From Comamonas serinivorans (lineage in GTDB: Bacteria; Pseudomonadota; Gammaproteobacteria; Burkholderiales; Burkholderiaceae_C): 64,000 bases of DNA. The first letter of the stretch is position 1. Every line of letters starts with the position of its first letter. Location of the stretch: NCBI RefSeq assembly GCF_002158865.1, contig NZ_CP021455.1, forward strand, positions 1,984,001 to 2,048,000, written 5' to 3'. Of the stretch, positions 32,394 to 39,184 are shown piece by piece. A program made the position numbers and the translations under genes. The notes below the pieces were generated by a model. That model saw only the letters and a list, made by a program, of their open reading frames with translations, searched no databases and was not told the origin of the DNA.

Positions 32394-32978
32394 TCAGTTG
32401 CCGTTGGCCACATCTCGACCCTTGTCGGTGAGGGAGTAAATGGTGACCTCCGCATAGGTTTCCCCGTCGGCGTCGTGCATATCGAATACACCATCGACCA
32501 GACCCTCACGTATGAGTGGCACGACCACCTCGCTGCCTTCTTGGTACTCCAATAGGACAGTTGGGTAGGTACGGGCGGCAAGGGCTCGGAGTACACCCAA
32601 GCGACCAGTCTCTACGGGCAAGGGATCTGGCACTTCAGCCATCTTGAGCACAGCACGTACCCATGACTCACCACCCAGGTCATTGAGCTTGTACTCCTCA
32701 TCTTCGTCTAGAGGCATGGCCAGCATCACAAGCGGACCCATGTAGTCGGCCTTCATGTCTGGAAACCAAGGCACTTCATTCAGGCTCTGGCCAGGATGGC
32801 AGGTTTTTGCCTGAATGACGGTGTTCTGCTCCAAGTCCACGATGTGGGCCCAGTCGCCCTCCGTCAGGATGGAATGCTGAAGGGCATAGAGCGAAGGACT
32901 TGAGGACACCCAGTCGTGCCAGCCGCCGCGCTTTTGATTGCTGTAGCCGTAGAAGAGGGCATAGCGGTCTTGGGGCAT
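32394..32978 (-). CDS. Hypothetical protein
   Basis: 194 residues from ATG 32978: MPQDRYALFYGYSNQKRGGW, then LYALQHSILTEGDWAHIVDL and LPVETGRLGVLRALAARTYP. Acidic, soluble; meets umuC tail to tail. No family recognised. Confidence 0.6.
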   Translation of the reverse strand: MPQDRYALFYGYSNQKRGGWHDWVSSSPSLYALQHSILTEGDWAHIVDLEQNTVIQAKTCHPGQSLNEVPWFPDMKADYMGPLVMLAMPLDEDEEYKLNDLGGESWVRAVLKMAEVPDPLPVETGRLGVLRALAARTYPTVLLEYQEGSEVVVPLIREGLVDGVFDMHDADGETYAEVTIYSLTDKGRDVANGN

Positions 32979-33004
32979 GTCTTTCCTCACTGTAGAGTGT
33001 GCCG

Positions 33005-33661
33005 ATGTGTAATCGATACATAGCACCCAGCGACCAGGATATCCAGCAGTACTGGCGCGTCAATGGGGCGGTCAGTTCAAGCGCAACCGGCGTGTTTCCA
33101 CGGTCGCCCGGACCATTCATCCGGCGAGCAATCGAAGATGCCAGCTACAGCAGGGAACTCGTCGTTGGACAGTGGGGGCTCATTCCATGGTTCGCGAAAG
33201 AGCGAAAGCTGAAGTACAGCACCAACAACGCACGCAGTGAAGAACTGCTGAGCAAGGCCAGCTACAAAGATCCGTGGCGCCGTGGCCAGCGTTGCATCAT
33301 CCCCGCCACTTCTTTCGATGAGCCGAATTGGGAGACGGGGAAGAACGTGTGGTGGACGTTCCAGCGAGCTGATGGCGACCCATGGGGGCTCGCAGGCCTG
33401 TGGAACCGCTGGCACGACCCGGAAACGGATGAGATGGTCGAGAGCTACACGATGCTGACGATCAACGCCGATGCGCACCCGCTCATGTCGCGCATGCACA
33501 AGCCAGACCCTAAGCTGGGGCCGGATCAGCAGGACAAGCGAAGCGTGATCCCGATTGAGTTGTCCGACGTGGATCTGTGGCTGTCGGGGACCGTCGCAGA
33601 GGCCTCGGAGCTGCTCCGTCTGGCGCCAGTCGAAGTGTTCGATGCGAGGCCAACGGCATGA
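33005..33661 (+). CDS. yedK: HMCES/YedK-type SOS response-associated (SRAP) protein
   Basis: 218 residues. The start at 33005 gives Met-Cys (MCNRYIAPSDQDI), exposing Cys2, the residue that crosslinks to abasic sites in single-stranded DNA. Further SRAP motifs: WGLIPWFAKERKLKYSTNNA, RSEELLSKASYKDPW, RCIIPATSFDEP, and the His in NADAHPLMSRMHK. It protects abasic DNA; with umuDC next to it, it forms a DNA-damage tolerance set. The stop overlaps the next ATG. Confidence 0.92.
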   Translation: MCNRYIAPSDQDIQQYWRVNGAVSSSATGVFPRSPGPFIRRAIEDASYSRELVVGQWGLIPWFAKERKLKYSTNNARSEELLSKASYKDPWRRGQRCIIPATSFDEPNWETGKNVWWTFQRADGDPWGLAGLWNRWHDPETDEMVESYTMLTINADAHPLMSRMHKPDPKLGPDQQDKRSVIPIELSDVDLWLSGTVAEASELLRLAPVEVFDARPTA

Positions 33662-34164
33662 GCTTTGTTGGAATCGCGTTGTGCCTGGTCGTGGGCATCT
33701 CGGACGGAGACACGCTCACGGCTCGTTGTGGTGAGCCGGGTCAGTACGAGCAGGTAAAGGTGCGACTGGCCGGAATCGATGCGCCAGAACGAAAGCAACC
33801 GTTCGGCCAGCGGGCACGTCAGGCACTCAGCGACACGGCTTACATGAAAGAAGCAGAGCTGCGCTGTACCAAGGTGGATCGATACAAACGATCCATCTGC
33901 ACAGTGTGGGTCGCCCCAGCATCATCTCCAGAAGGCCCGAAAACACTGGATGCTGGGCTGAACCTGATCACACTTGGCCTGGCGTGGTGGTATCGAGACT
34001 ACGCAAAAGAGCAAAGTCCGCAGGAACGCGGCCAGTACGAATTCGCTGAGACGGAAGCGCGTGCGAAGAAGGCTGGGCTTTGGTCGCAGCTAGGAACGGC
34101 TGAGGAGCCGGTGGCGCCGTGGGAGTGGCGGAAAAGTCGTCGGCAAAACGCGGGGCCCAGATGA
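33658..34164 (+). CDS. Thermonuclease (SNase-like), secreted or periplasmic
   Basis: 168 residues from ATG 33658. A hydrophobic start (MSFVGIALCLVVGISDGDTL) is a possible signal peptide. The SNase fold is shown by VSDGDTL-type DGDTLTARC, KVRLAGIDAPERKQPFGQRA (catalytic Arg, Asp), CTKVDRYKRSICTVWV and LGLAWWYRDYAKEQSP. It degrades nucleic acids; such genes travel widely with mobile elements. Confidence 0.88.
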   Translation: MSFVGIALCLVVGISDGDTLTARCGEPGQYEQVKVRLAGIDAPERKQPFGQRARQALSDTAYMKEAELRCTKVDRYKRSICTVWVAPASSPEGPKTLDAGLNLITLGLAWWYRDYAKEQSPQERGQYEFAETEARAKKAGLWSQLGTAEEPVAPWEWRKSRRQNAGPR

Positions 34165-34234
34165 TGTGCGCGAAATGTTCGAACTTTTGCGTAACACTGC
34201 ACTCTGCGCAGTAGCGCACAGGCTACACTAGCGC

Positions 34235-34537
34235 ATGGTCGTTGAGCAGACGGAAGAGTTCAAGCGTTGGTTGCAAAGCATCAAAGACGTCCCCACAAAA
34301 GCTAGGTTGCTTGCACGACTTCGAAAGGTCACGCTGGGGAGCCTCGGAGATCACAAGCGACTCAGTGAAGATGTTTGGGAGCTTCGAGAGTACTTCGGCC
34401 CAGGTTGGCGGATGTACTACACAGAGAAGGATGGCAGGATCATCCTCATGCTCGGAGGGGGAGACAAAAAATCTCAGAGCAAGGACATTGCTGCTGCTGA
34501 GCAATTGGCAAAGGAGCTGAAAGATGGTCAAGACTAA
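34235..34537 (+). CDS. RelE/HigB-type toxin (putative addiction module killer protein)
   Basis: 100 residues: QTEEFKRWLQSIKDVPTKAR, LLARLRKVTLGSLGDHKRLS, VWELREYFGPGWRMYYTEKD, GRIILMLGGGDKKSQSKDI. This matches the HI1419 subfamily of RelE-like toxins, which cleave mRNA on the ribosome. The toxin comes first, its partner overlaps it by 14 bp. Confidence 0.9.
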   Translation: MVVEQTEEFKRWLQSIKDVPTKARLLARLRKVTLGSLGDHKRLSEDVWELREYFGPGWRMYYTEKDGRIILMLGGGDKKSQSKDIAAAEQLAKELKDGQD

Positions 34538-34907
34538 ACCGTTCGACGCTGCCGAGTTTTTAACGAATGACGCAGAGATGCTGGCTTACATTCAAGCCGC
34601 GCTGGAAGACGGTGACCCGCTGCTTGTTGCAGCGGCATTGGGTGATGTGGCAAGAGCACGAGGAATGGCTGATCTTGCAAGGAAAACTGGACTTTCGAGA
34701 GAAAGTCTCTATAAGGGGCTATCAGGAGAATCTGCTCCTACTACAACGACGTTTTTCAAGGTGGTTGAAGCATTCGGCTTGCGTCTTGACATTCGGGCCA
34801 AAGATTCCAGCCCACCGCGAAAGCCGTTCACTCGAAAAACAGTACAGGCTAAACCAAAGAAAACAACACTTAGGCCGCATTCAAGAACGGTCGGTGCCCA
34901 TGCATGA
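34524..34907 (+). CDS. Antitoxin of the HI1420 type (XRE-like)
   Basis: 127 residues: MVKTKPFDAAEFLTNDAEML, AYIQAALEDGDPLLVAAALG, then a helix-turn-helix ARARGMADLARKTGLSRESL, YKGLSGESAPTTTTFFKVVE. The N-terminal F-D-A-A-x-x-L motif and A-L-G-D-V-A-R-A-R-G-M are characteristic. The basic C-terminal extension after about residue 95 is longer than usual. Confidence 0.9.
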   Translation: MVKTKPFDAAEFLTNDAEMLAYIQAALEDGDPLLVAAALGDVARARGMADLARKTGLSRESLYKGLSGESAPTTTTFFKVVEAFGLRLDIRAKDSSPPRKPFTRKTVQAKPKKTTLRPHSRTVGAHA

Positions 34908-34912
34908 ACAGA

Positions 34913-34936
34913 AGCCCGCCTCGAGCGGGCTTTTTC
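34913..34936. terminator. Bidirectional terminator between convergent genes
   Basis: AGCCCGC CTCGA GCGGGCT then TTTTT, between the antitoxin and the leftward gene at 34935. Confidence 0.8.
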
Positions 34937-35180
34937 ACGACTTCGGAGCGAAGAAGGAAATGATTGTCACCACAGCTGCGAGGAATGCTACTGGTGGGAC
35001 TACAAGCCGCGCAAGACCCGAAAACAGAAGAACACGTTTCTTCCTCTTCAGCCAAGCCTTGGCCTGAAGCGTTTGATCTGGCCCGAACGCCAATCCATCA
35101 ATGCGAGACTCAACGTACTCTAAGCCATGCTTGGCGAATATTTTGTCTAGCGTCTGTTCAAAAGGCGGGGTCTTGCGCAT
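34935..35180 (-). CDS. Small single-pass membrane protein
   Basis: 81 residues: a soluble N-terminal part (LDKIFAKHGLEYVESRIDGL), a basic patch KAWLKRKKRVLLFSG, then a membrane segment LVVPPVAFLAAVVTIISFFA and a short tail. Small membrane proteins in this position sometimes exclude superinfecting phage; nothing else supports that here. The 240 bp from 35181 to 35420 hold no gene I can support. Confidence 0.6.
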   Translation of the reverse strand: MRKTPPFEQTLDKIFAKHGLEYVESRIDGLAFGPDQTLQAKAWLKRKKRVLLFSGLARLVVPPVAFLAAVVTIISFFAPKS

Positions 35181-35420
35181 TGGTTAGATCTAGCTCTGCT
35201 TCCCTGGAGGCCACTCCAGAGGTGACACGGTGAGGGAACTGACGCCAGGGAGTAGATTGAGATAGTGTTGCTCTTCCGCCGGGCGAACCAAGGAAACCTC
35301 TGTAGCTTCGCTCGGGCATTAGGCCGAGATTCTTGCCAATTTGGGAAAAGAGCAAATGCGGATCTCGGTTGGTGTTGGCAACGCTTCTCACGATCTGAAC
35401 AACTTTGAGGCGCTTGATGG

Positions 35421-36446
35421 TTAGTCACCATCAGGGCACCAAGGTCTCGCCAAAAGCAACGCCATGAAGGATTTGCTTCTAGCAGTCTTACCAGATGGAA
35501 GACACAAAGCCTTTAAAAGCGACTCGCAATCCGTCAGAGCGTTATGGGGCGTGGGCCGCTCAACCCCCATTGCTAGACATATCGCATCCAAACTGCGTTT
35601 GCCAACTCGTTCATCCCACCTGTTGCGCAAAGTTAGCATTGAGCACGCCCATGGTAGCCCGTCTGAGTCCAAAAGAGCATGCCGCAACATCCTGCGGTCA
35701 AACTTCGCATTGTGCGCCACTACTATCCCCGCAGACCTGAGCATCTTCTCCATATGCAGGCTGTCAAATACATGTCCTCTAACATCTTCAAAAGTTAGTC
35801 CATGCACTAATTGAGCGCCCTCGGATATAACCACATTTGGCTCTCGCTTTCCATAGTACTTATCAACCACGCGAACTAGAGATCCTTTGGGCATTCTGAT
35901 CTCTGCCAGCAAGATGGCGCACGTGATAGGCTCATCATGTGACTGCAATCCGGTTGTCTCGGTGTCAACAATTGCCACAAGTGTACATCCATCATCTGGA
36001 TAATACTTTGGCAAATTTTGCATCCACAGTTTCCAGGCCGTATCTTTTGCGTCCCCTACATCGAAATCTGAATCGAAATCAAACCAATAATTTTCGTTCA
36101 ATATCCATAGTAATGAATCGCAAAAACCGACCAATTGCATTCCGGTATCATGCTTTTGCTCTTGAGAGAGGGTGTCAAATTCTTGAGAATATAAGACATT
36201 TATTTTATGCAAAAGATCATCAATTTTTCTGATCGATTGGCACTGTTCATCGCTTGCCTTTGCAAGCTCTGATTTCTTTATTTTTACTACCTTAAAGCCA
36301 TCAGATAATTCAGAAATGGATTTGCCAATCCCTACATCCTTTGCGGATGCATTTGAGATTTGTCCCTTGTTGGGGTTATTATTTTTATTCTTGATGTAAA
36401 TGCATAGAACTGCCAATGTTATCAAGGCAACGATAACAATTAACAT
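35421..36446 (-). CDS. Membrane-anchored DEDDh 3'-5' exonuclease
   Basis: 341 residues. An N-terminal membrane segment (MLIVIVALITLAVLCIYIKN) is followed by about 130 residues of polar linker and helices. Then comes a DnaQ/ExoX-like exonuclease: VAIVDTETTGLQSHDE (D-x-E), GIVVAHNAKFDRRMLRHALL (Exo II) and PHNALTDCESLLKAL (the H-x4-D of Exo III). All four acidic residues and the His are present. The gene is AT-rich compared with its neighbours, suggesting separate acquisition. It sits directly behind the repressor gene on the same strand, a usual place for genes expressed in the lysogen, so a role in defence against other phages is plausible but unproven. Confidence 0.82.
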   Translation of the reverse strand: MLIVIVALITLAVLCIYIKNKNNNPNKGQISNASAKDVGIGKSISELSDGFKVVKIKKSELAKASDEQCQSIRKIDDLLHKINVLYSQEFDTLSQEQKHDTGMQLVGFCDSLLWILNENYWFDFDSDFDVGDAKDTAWKLWMQNLPKYYPDDGCTLVAIVDTETTGLQSHDEPITCAILLAEIRMPKGSLVRVVDKYYGKREPNVVISEGAQLVHGLTFEDVRGHVFDSLHMEKMLRSAGIVVAHNAKFDRRMLRHALLDSDGLPWACSMLTLRNRWDERVGKRSLDAICLAMGVERPTPHNALTDCESLLKALCLPSGKTARSKSFMALLLARPWCPDGD

Positions 36447-36477
36447 TTTGTTATTTGTCTCTTAAGTTCTCAACCGC

Positions 36478-37011
36478 TCAGTGCGCTTTCGAACTGGTCT
36501 TCTTTGTAGGCCTATCGGTTGTGGTGACCACGGCGGGTGGCGGCGGAACGTTTGCCCATGGGTTTGCCTGTGATTTGCTAGGCATGACAACGTTGTGAAG
36601 GCGATTGGTTAGCGCCACAACTTCATCTTTCATTTCTAGGTTCAGGTCTCTAAACATCAACACCAATTGAGCTTCGATCTTGCTCAGCTGAGTGATGTCA
36701 AGCGATTCAGATTCTGGTTGAACGCTTGCAGCCTTCGCGACGTTACCGGCCTCAGCAGCCATTGCCGGGCTGAAGTCTTCTATTTGACAGCCGAAGAACT
36801 GGCTGAATTTGACAGCAGCTGCCAGATTGATCGGGATCTTCCCATTCACATATTGATTGAATGCACTCTGCCCGAAGCCAAGCTCAGCAGCAGCATGCTC
36901 CTGCCCAGATGGCTTTCCCGCGCGCTTTCGCTCCGCTTTCCAGGCCAAGAAGATCGCCTTCAGGCGCTGGGCGTCTTCCTTTTGTTCTTGACTGAGAGGT
37001 AGGGCGGGCAT
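36478..37011 (-). CDS. Prophage repressor (CI role), XRE helix-turn-helix
   Basis: 177 residues: EDAQRLKAIFLAWKAERKRA, then HAAAELGFGQSAFNQYVNGK (helix-turn-helix) and IPINLAAAVKFSQFFGCQIE, the pattern of lambda CI-type N-terminal domains. The C-terminal part is helical and Pro/Lys-rich (LSKIEAQLVLMFRDLNLEMK) with no S24 peptidase motif, so it is not cut by RecA in the lambda manner; induction must work otherwise. It is divergent from cro, with three operator-like sites between them. A weak own promoter (TGTTTG, 17 bp, TAATAG) is readable on its strand. Confidence 0.82.
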   Translation of the reverse strand: MPALPLSQEQKEDAQRLKAIFLAWKAERKRAGKPSGQEHAAAELGFGQSAFNQYVNGKIPINLAAAVKFSQFFGCQIEDFSPAMAAEAGNVAKAASVQPESESLDITQLSKIEAQLVLMFRDLNLEMKDEVVALTNRLHNVVMPSKSQANPWANVPPPPAVVTTTDRPTKKTSSKAH

Positions 37012-37022
37012 GTCTTGAGGCT

Positions 37023-37087
37023 ATTAGTGCGGCTGCTCAAATGCAAACAGTCAGACTGTTGACATGAAAATTAGTCGGACCGATAAT
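37023..37087 (+). promoter_or_regulatory. Rightward early promoter (pR-like) with three repressor sites
   Basis: -35 TTGACA (37059-37064), 17-bp spacer, -10 GATAAT (37082-37087). Sites: ATTAGTGCGGCTGCT (37023-37037), AACAGTCAGACTGTT (37046-37060, a perfect palindrome around one base) and ATTAGTCGGACCGAT (37070-37084). Centres are 23 and 24 bp apart. The last site covers spacer and -10. Confidence 0.87.
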
Positions 37088-37093
37088 GAGTCC

Positions 37094-37363
37094 ATGCACA
37101 ACCTCAAGCCCATCCGTGAAGCACTCGGAGTCACCCAACAGGTGATGGCCGCAGGCATTGGCTGTACACAAGGAAACATCGGTCACTACGAACGTGGACA
37201 GACCCTTCCACCCGAGATGGCCAAGCGTGTCATTGAGTTCGCTGGGTCGCTGGGCCTTGTCATTGGCTACGACCACATCTATGGCAGCAAGCAACCCAAG
37301 CTTCGCCGTCGCAAGTCCGTGGAGGCCCAGAGCAGGGCTGACACCCCCACCAACCAAACCTAA
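37094..37363 (+). CDS. cro: Cro-type regulator
   Basis: 89 residues from ATG 37094: MHNLKPIREALGVTQQVMAA, GIGCTQGNIGHYERGQTLPP, EMAKRVIEFAGSLGLVIGYD. The helix-turn-helix aligns with Cro/YdaS-like proteins. The ATG begins about seven bases after the -10, so the message probably has no leader. An in-frame ATG at 37064 lies inside the -35 and cannot be used from this promoter. Confidence 0.85.
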   Translation: MHNLKPIREALGVTQQVMAAGIGCTQGNIGHYERGQTLPPEMAKRVIEFAGSLGLVIGYDHIYGSKQPKLRRRKSVEAQSRADTPTNQT

Positions 37364-37390
37364 CAAAACACACCCGAGGAAGGGAACCAC

Positions 37391-37624
37391 ATGTACGCCG
37401 ACCCCAAACGCATCCGCCGTAACCGCGTGCCGGTCTATCTCGATAGCTACACCTACGAGCGCCTGGCCCGCCTGGTCGAAATGACGGGCGGCGAAACATC
37501 CGTTGTGAGCCGGGGTGCCCTGGAACGCGGGCTTGATTTGCTGGAGTCCGAATTGCATGGCTCACAGTCTGCCGCCCACGTCAGCGCAAAGCGAGACGTA
37601 CATGCAGCCCATGTTGGCGTCTGA
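37391..37624 (+). CDS. Ribbon-helix-helix-like small protein
   Basis: 77 residues: ADPKRIRRNRVPVYLDSYTY (strand), then ERLARLVEMTGGETSVVSRG and ALERGLDLLESELHG (two helices). Fits the RHH plan; likely a DNA-binding regulator of the early operon. GGAAGGGAACC precedes the ATG. Confidence 0.7.
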   Translation: MYADPKRIRRNRVPVYLDSYTYERLARLVEMTGGETSVVSRGALERGLDLLESELHGSQSAAHVSAKRDVHAAHVGV

Positions 37625-37647
37625 CAAATCACTTTTGAGGCACCCAC

Positions 37648-37836
37648 ATGGCAGCAACACCACCTCAAGGCTGGCCCCACGTCAGCGAGCCGACTGATCG
37701 GCAATTGAAGCGGGCGCAGCGTATTGCGTCCAAAACAGGCAAGACGGTCGAGCAAGTGCTGGCAGCAGCAATCGCGCGTGGTGCATCCGCGCAGATGACC
37801 GAGCTGCTGACCCAAGGCGCACGCAAGACGCATTGA
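37648..37836 (+). CDS. Small helical protein
   Basis: 62 residues: VSEPTDRQLKRAQRIASKTG, then KTVEQVLAAAIARGASAQMT. RHH-like or simple helical hairpin. Function unknown. Confidence 0.6.
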   Translation: MAATPPQGWPHVSEPTDRQLKRAQRIASKTGKTVEQVLAAAIARGASAQMTELLTQGARKTH

Positions 37837-37866
37837 CTTTTTAAAGCACTCAAAAAGCCCACCGCC

Positions 37867-38142
37867 ATGCACACCCTTGTCCGAGCCTCTGACCCCATCA
37901 CCTCAATCCGTGCCGCCGAATCAACACCCCGGTTCGCCCCTTGCCACTGCGAGCGAATTCTGGCTGCACTGCATGCGCGTGGACCTGCCACGGCCCACGA
38001 ACTGCAAGAGCTGACAGGCCTAACCGTGGTCCGGCTTGACCGGCGCCTTCCTGAGCTGAAGCGTGATGGCAAGGCCCAGGTCCAGACCCTTAATGGTGAA
38101 CCTGTGAAGCGCGGTGGCGCACGCGTGTGGGAGGCATTGTGA
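37867..38142 (+). CDS. Winged-helix phage protein
   Basis: 91 residues: SDPITSIRAAESTPRFAPCH, then CERILAALHARGPATAHELQ, ELTGLTVVRLDRRLPELKRD and a wing. The A-S-D-P-x-T-S start with a MarR-like domain is a common phage early gene of unknown role. Confidence 0.7.
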   Translation: MHTLVRASDPITSIRAAESTPRFAPCHCERILAALHARGPATAHELQELTGLTVVRLDRRLPELKRDGKAQVQTLNGEPVKRGGARVWEAL

Positions 38143-38309
38143 TCGACAAAGAAAAACGCCTGCGGTCGTTGGCGCGACGTGCAGGCGATTTGATGGTGCA
38201 AGCCTACTGCGGCGGCAACCGCACAAGGGCTTACTTCTTTTTGCGAAAGATGAATGCAATTCTAATGCAAGCACAGATCATGTCAAACCAGCCGCGTGGA
38301 GGTGTGTGA
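38139..38309 (+). CDS. Small basic protein (GTG start)
   Basis: 56 residues from GTG 38139, which overlaps the preceding stop (GTGA): IDKEKRLRSLARRAGDLMVQ, YFFLRKMNAILMQAQIM. Ends 1 base into the next ATG. Basic and helical; unknown. Confidence 0.55.
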   Translation: MIDKEKRLRSLARRAGDLMVQAYCGGNRTRAYFFLRKMNAILMQAQIMSNQPRGGV

Positions 38310-39184
38310 TGCGCGACTACGGGAAAGTACACACACAGTTTTGGACGAGCGAAACCGTGCGGGACTTGTCTGAAGACGGGCGAACTCTTGCCTTGTACCT
38401 CTTGACCTGCCCGCACGGGACCATTGCAGGCGTGTTCCGTTTGCCTGATGGCTATGCCTGCGAGGACTTGCAATGGTCTTCGGAAAGGGTTCAACAAGGG
38501 TTTGTGGAACTGTTCGCGAAGGGTTTCGCCAAGCGTTGTGCCAAGACGAAATGGGTGTGGGTTGTGAAGCATCTCGAGTGGAACCCACCTGAGAACCCCA
38601 ACCAACGCAAGGCGGCGTCCAAAGTTGTGACTCAAGTGCCTGAACAGTGCGCTTGGCTGGCCGATTTCCAAAGGGTTTGCGTCGAGCATCTTGGTTCTTC
38701 GGCAAAGCGGGAAAAGAGCAGTTCCGGAACCCTTTCCGAACCCTTTCTTAACCAGGAACAGGAACAGGAAGAAAGAGCTAACGCTCTTTTGTCATCGGCT
38801 GAGGCCGACGACGAAGTGCGGCACGACGAGGAATCGACATCTCTGCCTTCCTGTCCGCATCGCGAAATCCTGGCCCTGTTCGCTGAACGCCTGCCCGAGT
38901 TGCCGCAACCCCGACTGGAGCTGTGGACTGGAACGCGGGCGCAAGCCCTGGCCGCGCGGTGGAAGTGGGTCATGACGGCAAAGAAGGCTGGCGGTGCCCG
39001 ATACGCGACGACCAAGGCCGAAGCGATTGACTTCTTCGACCGCCTGTTCGCCTATGTCGCTGAGTGCCCGCACCTTGTTGGCAAAAACGGCAGGCAATGG
39101 ACGGCCGATCTGGCGTGGCTGTGCAAGGCCGAGAACTTCGCCAAGGTGCTTCAGGGCAACTACGAAATCCGGGAGGCTGCATGA
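38309..39184 (+). CDS. Phage replication initiation protein candidate
   Basis: 291 residues from ATG 38309. The N-terminal winged-helix-like part has DYGKVHTQFWTSETVRDLSE, DGRTLALYLLTCPHGTIAGV and FRLPDGYACEDLQWSSERVQ, typical of phage proteins immediately upstream of DnaB helicases. The C-terminal part (RARWKWVMTAKK-type: ARWKWVMTAKKAGGARYATT, DFFDRLFAYVAECPHLVGKN) matches a domain often fused there and probably recruits the helicase. Stop overlaps the helicase ATG. Confidence 0.78.
   Translation: MRDYGKVHTQFWTSETVRDLSEDGRTLALYLLTCPHGTIAGVFRLPDGYACEDLQWSSERVQQGFVELFAKGFAKRCAKTKWVWVVKHLEWNPPENPNQRKAASKVVTQVPEQCAWLADFQRVCVEHLGSSAKREKSSSGTLSEPFLNQEQEQEERANALLSSAEADDEVRHDEESTSLPSCPHREILALFAERLPELPQPRLELWTGTRAQALAARWKWVMTAKKAGGARYATTKAEAIDFFDRLFAYVAECPHLVGKNGRQWTADLAWLCKAENFAKVLQGNYEIREAA

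Noticed and set aside
35147..35431. Minus-strand frame of 94 codons between the membrane protein and the exonuclease
   Set aside because: Ser/Arg/Pro-rich, no ribosome site, overlaps the start of the 34935-35180 gene; not supported.
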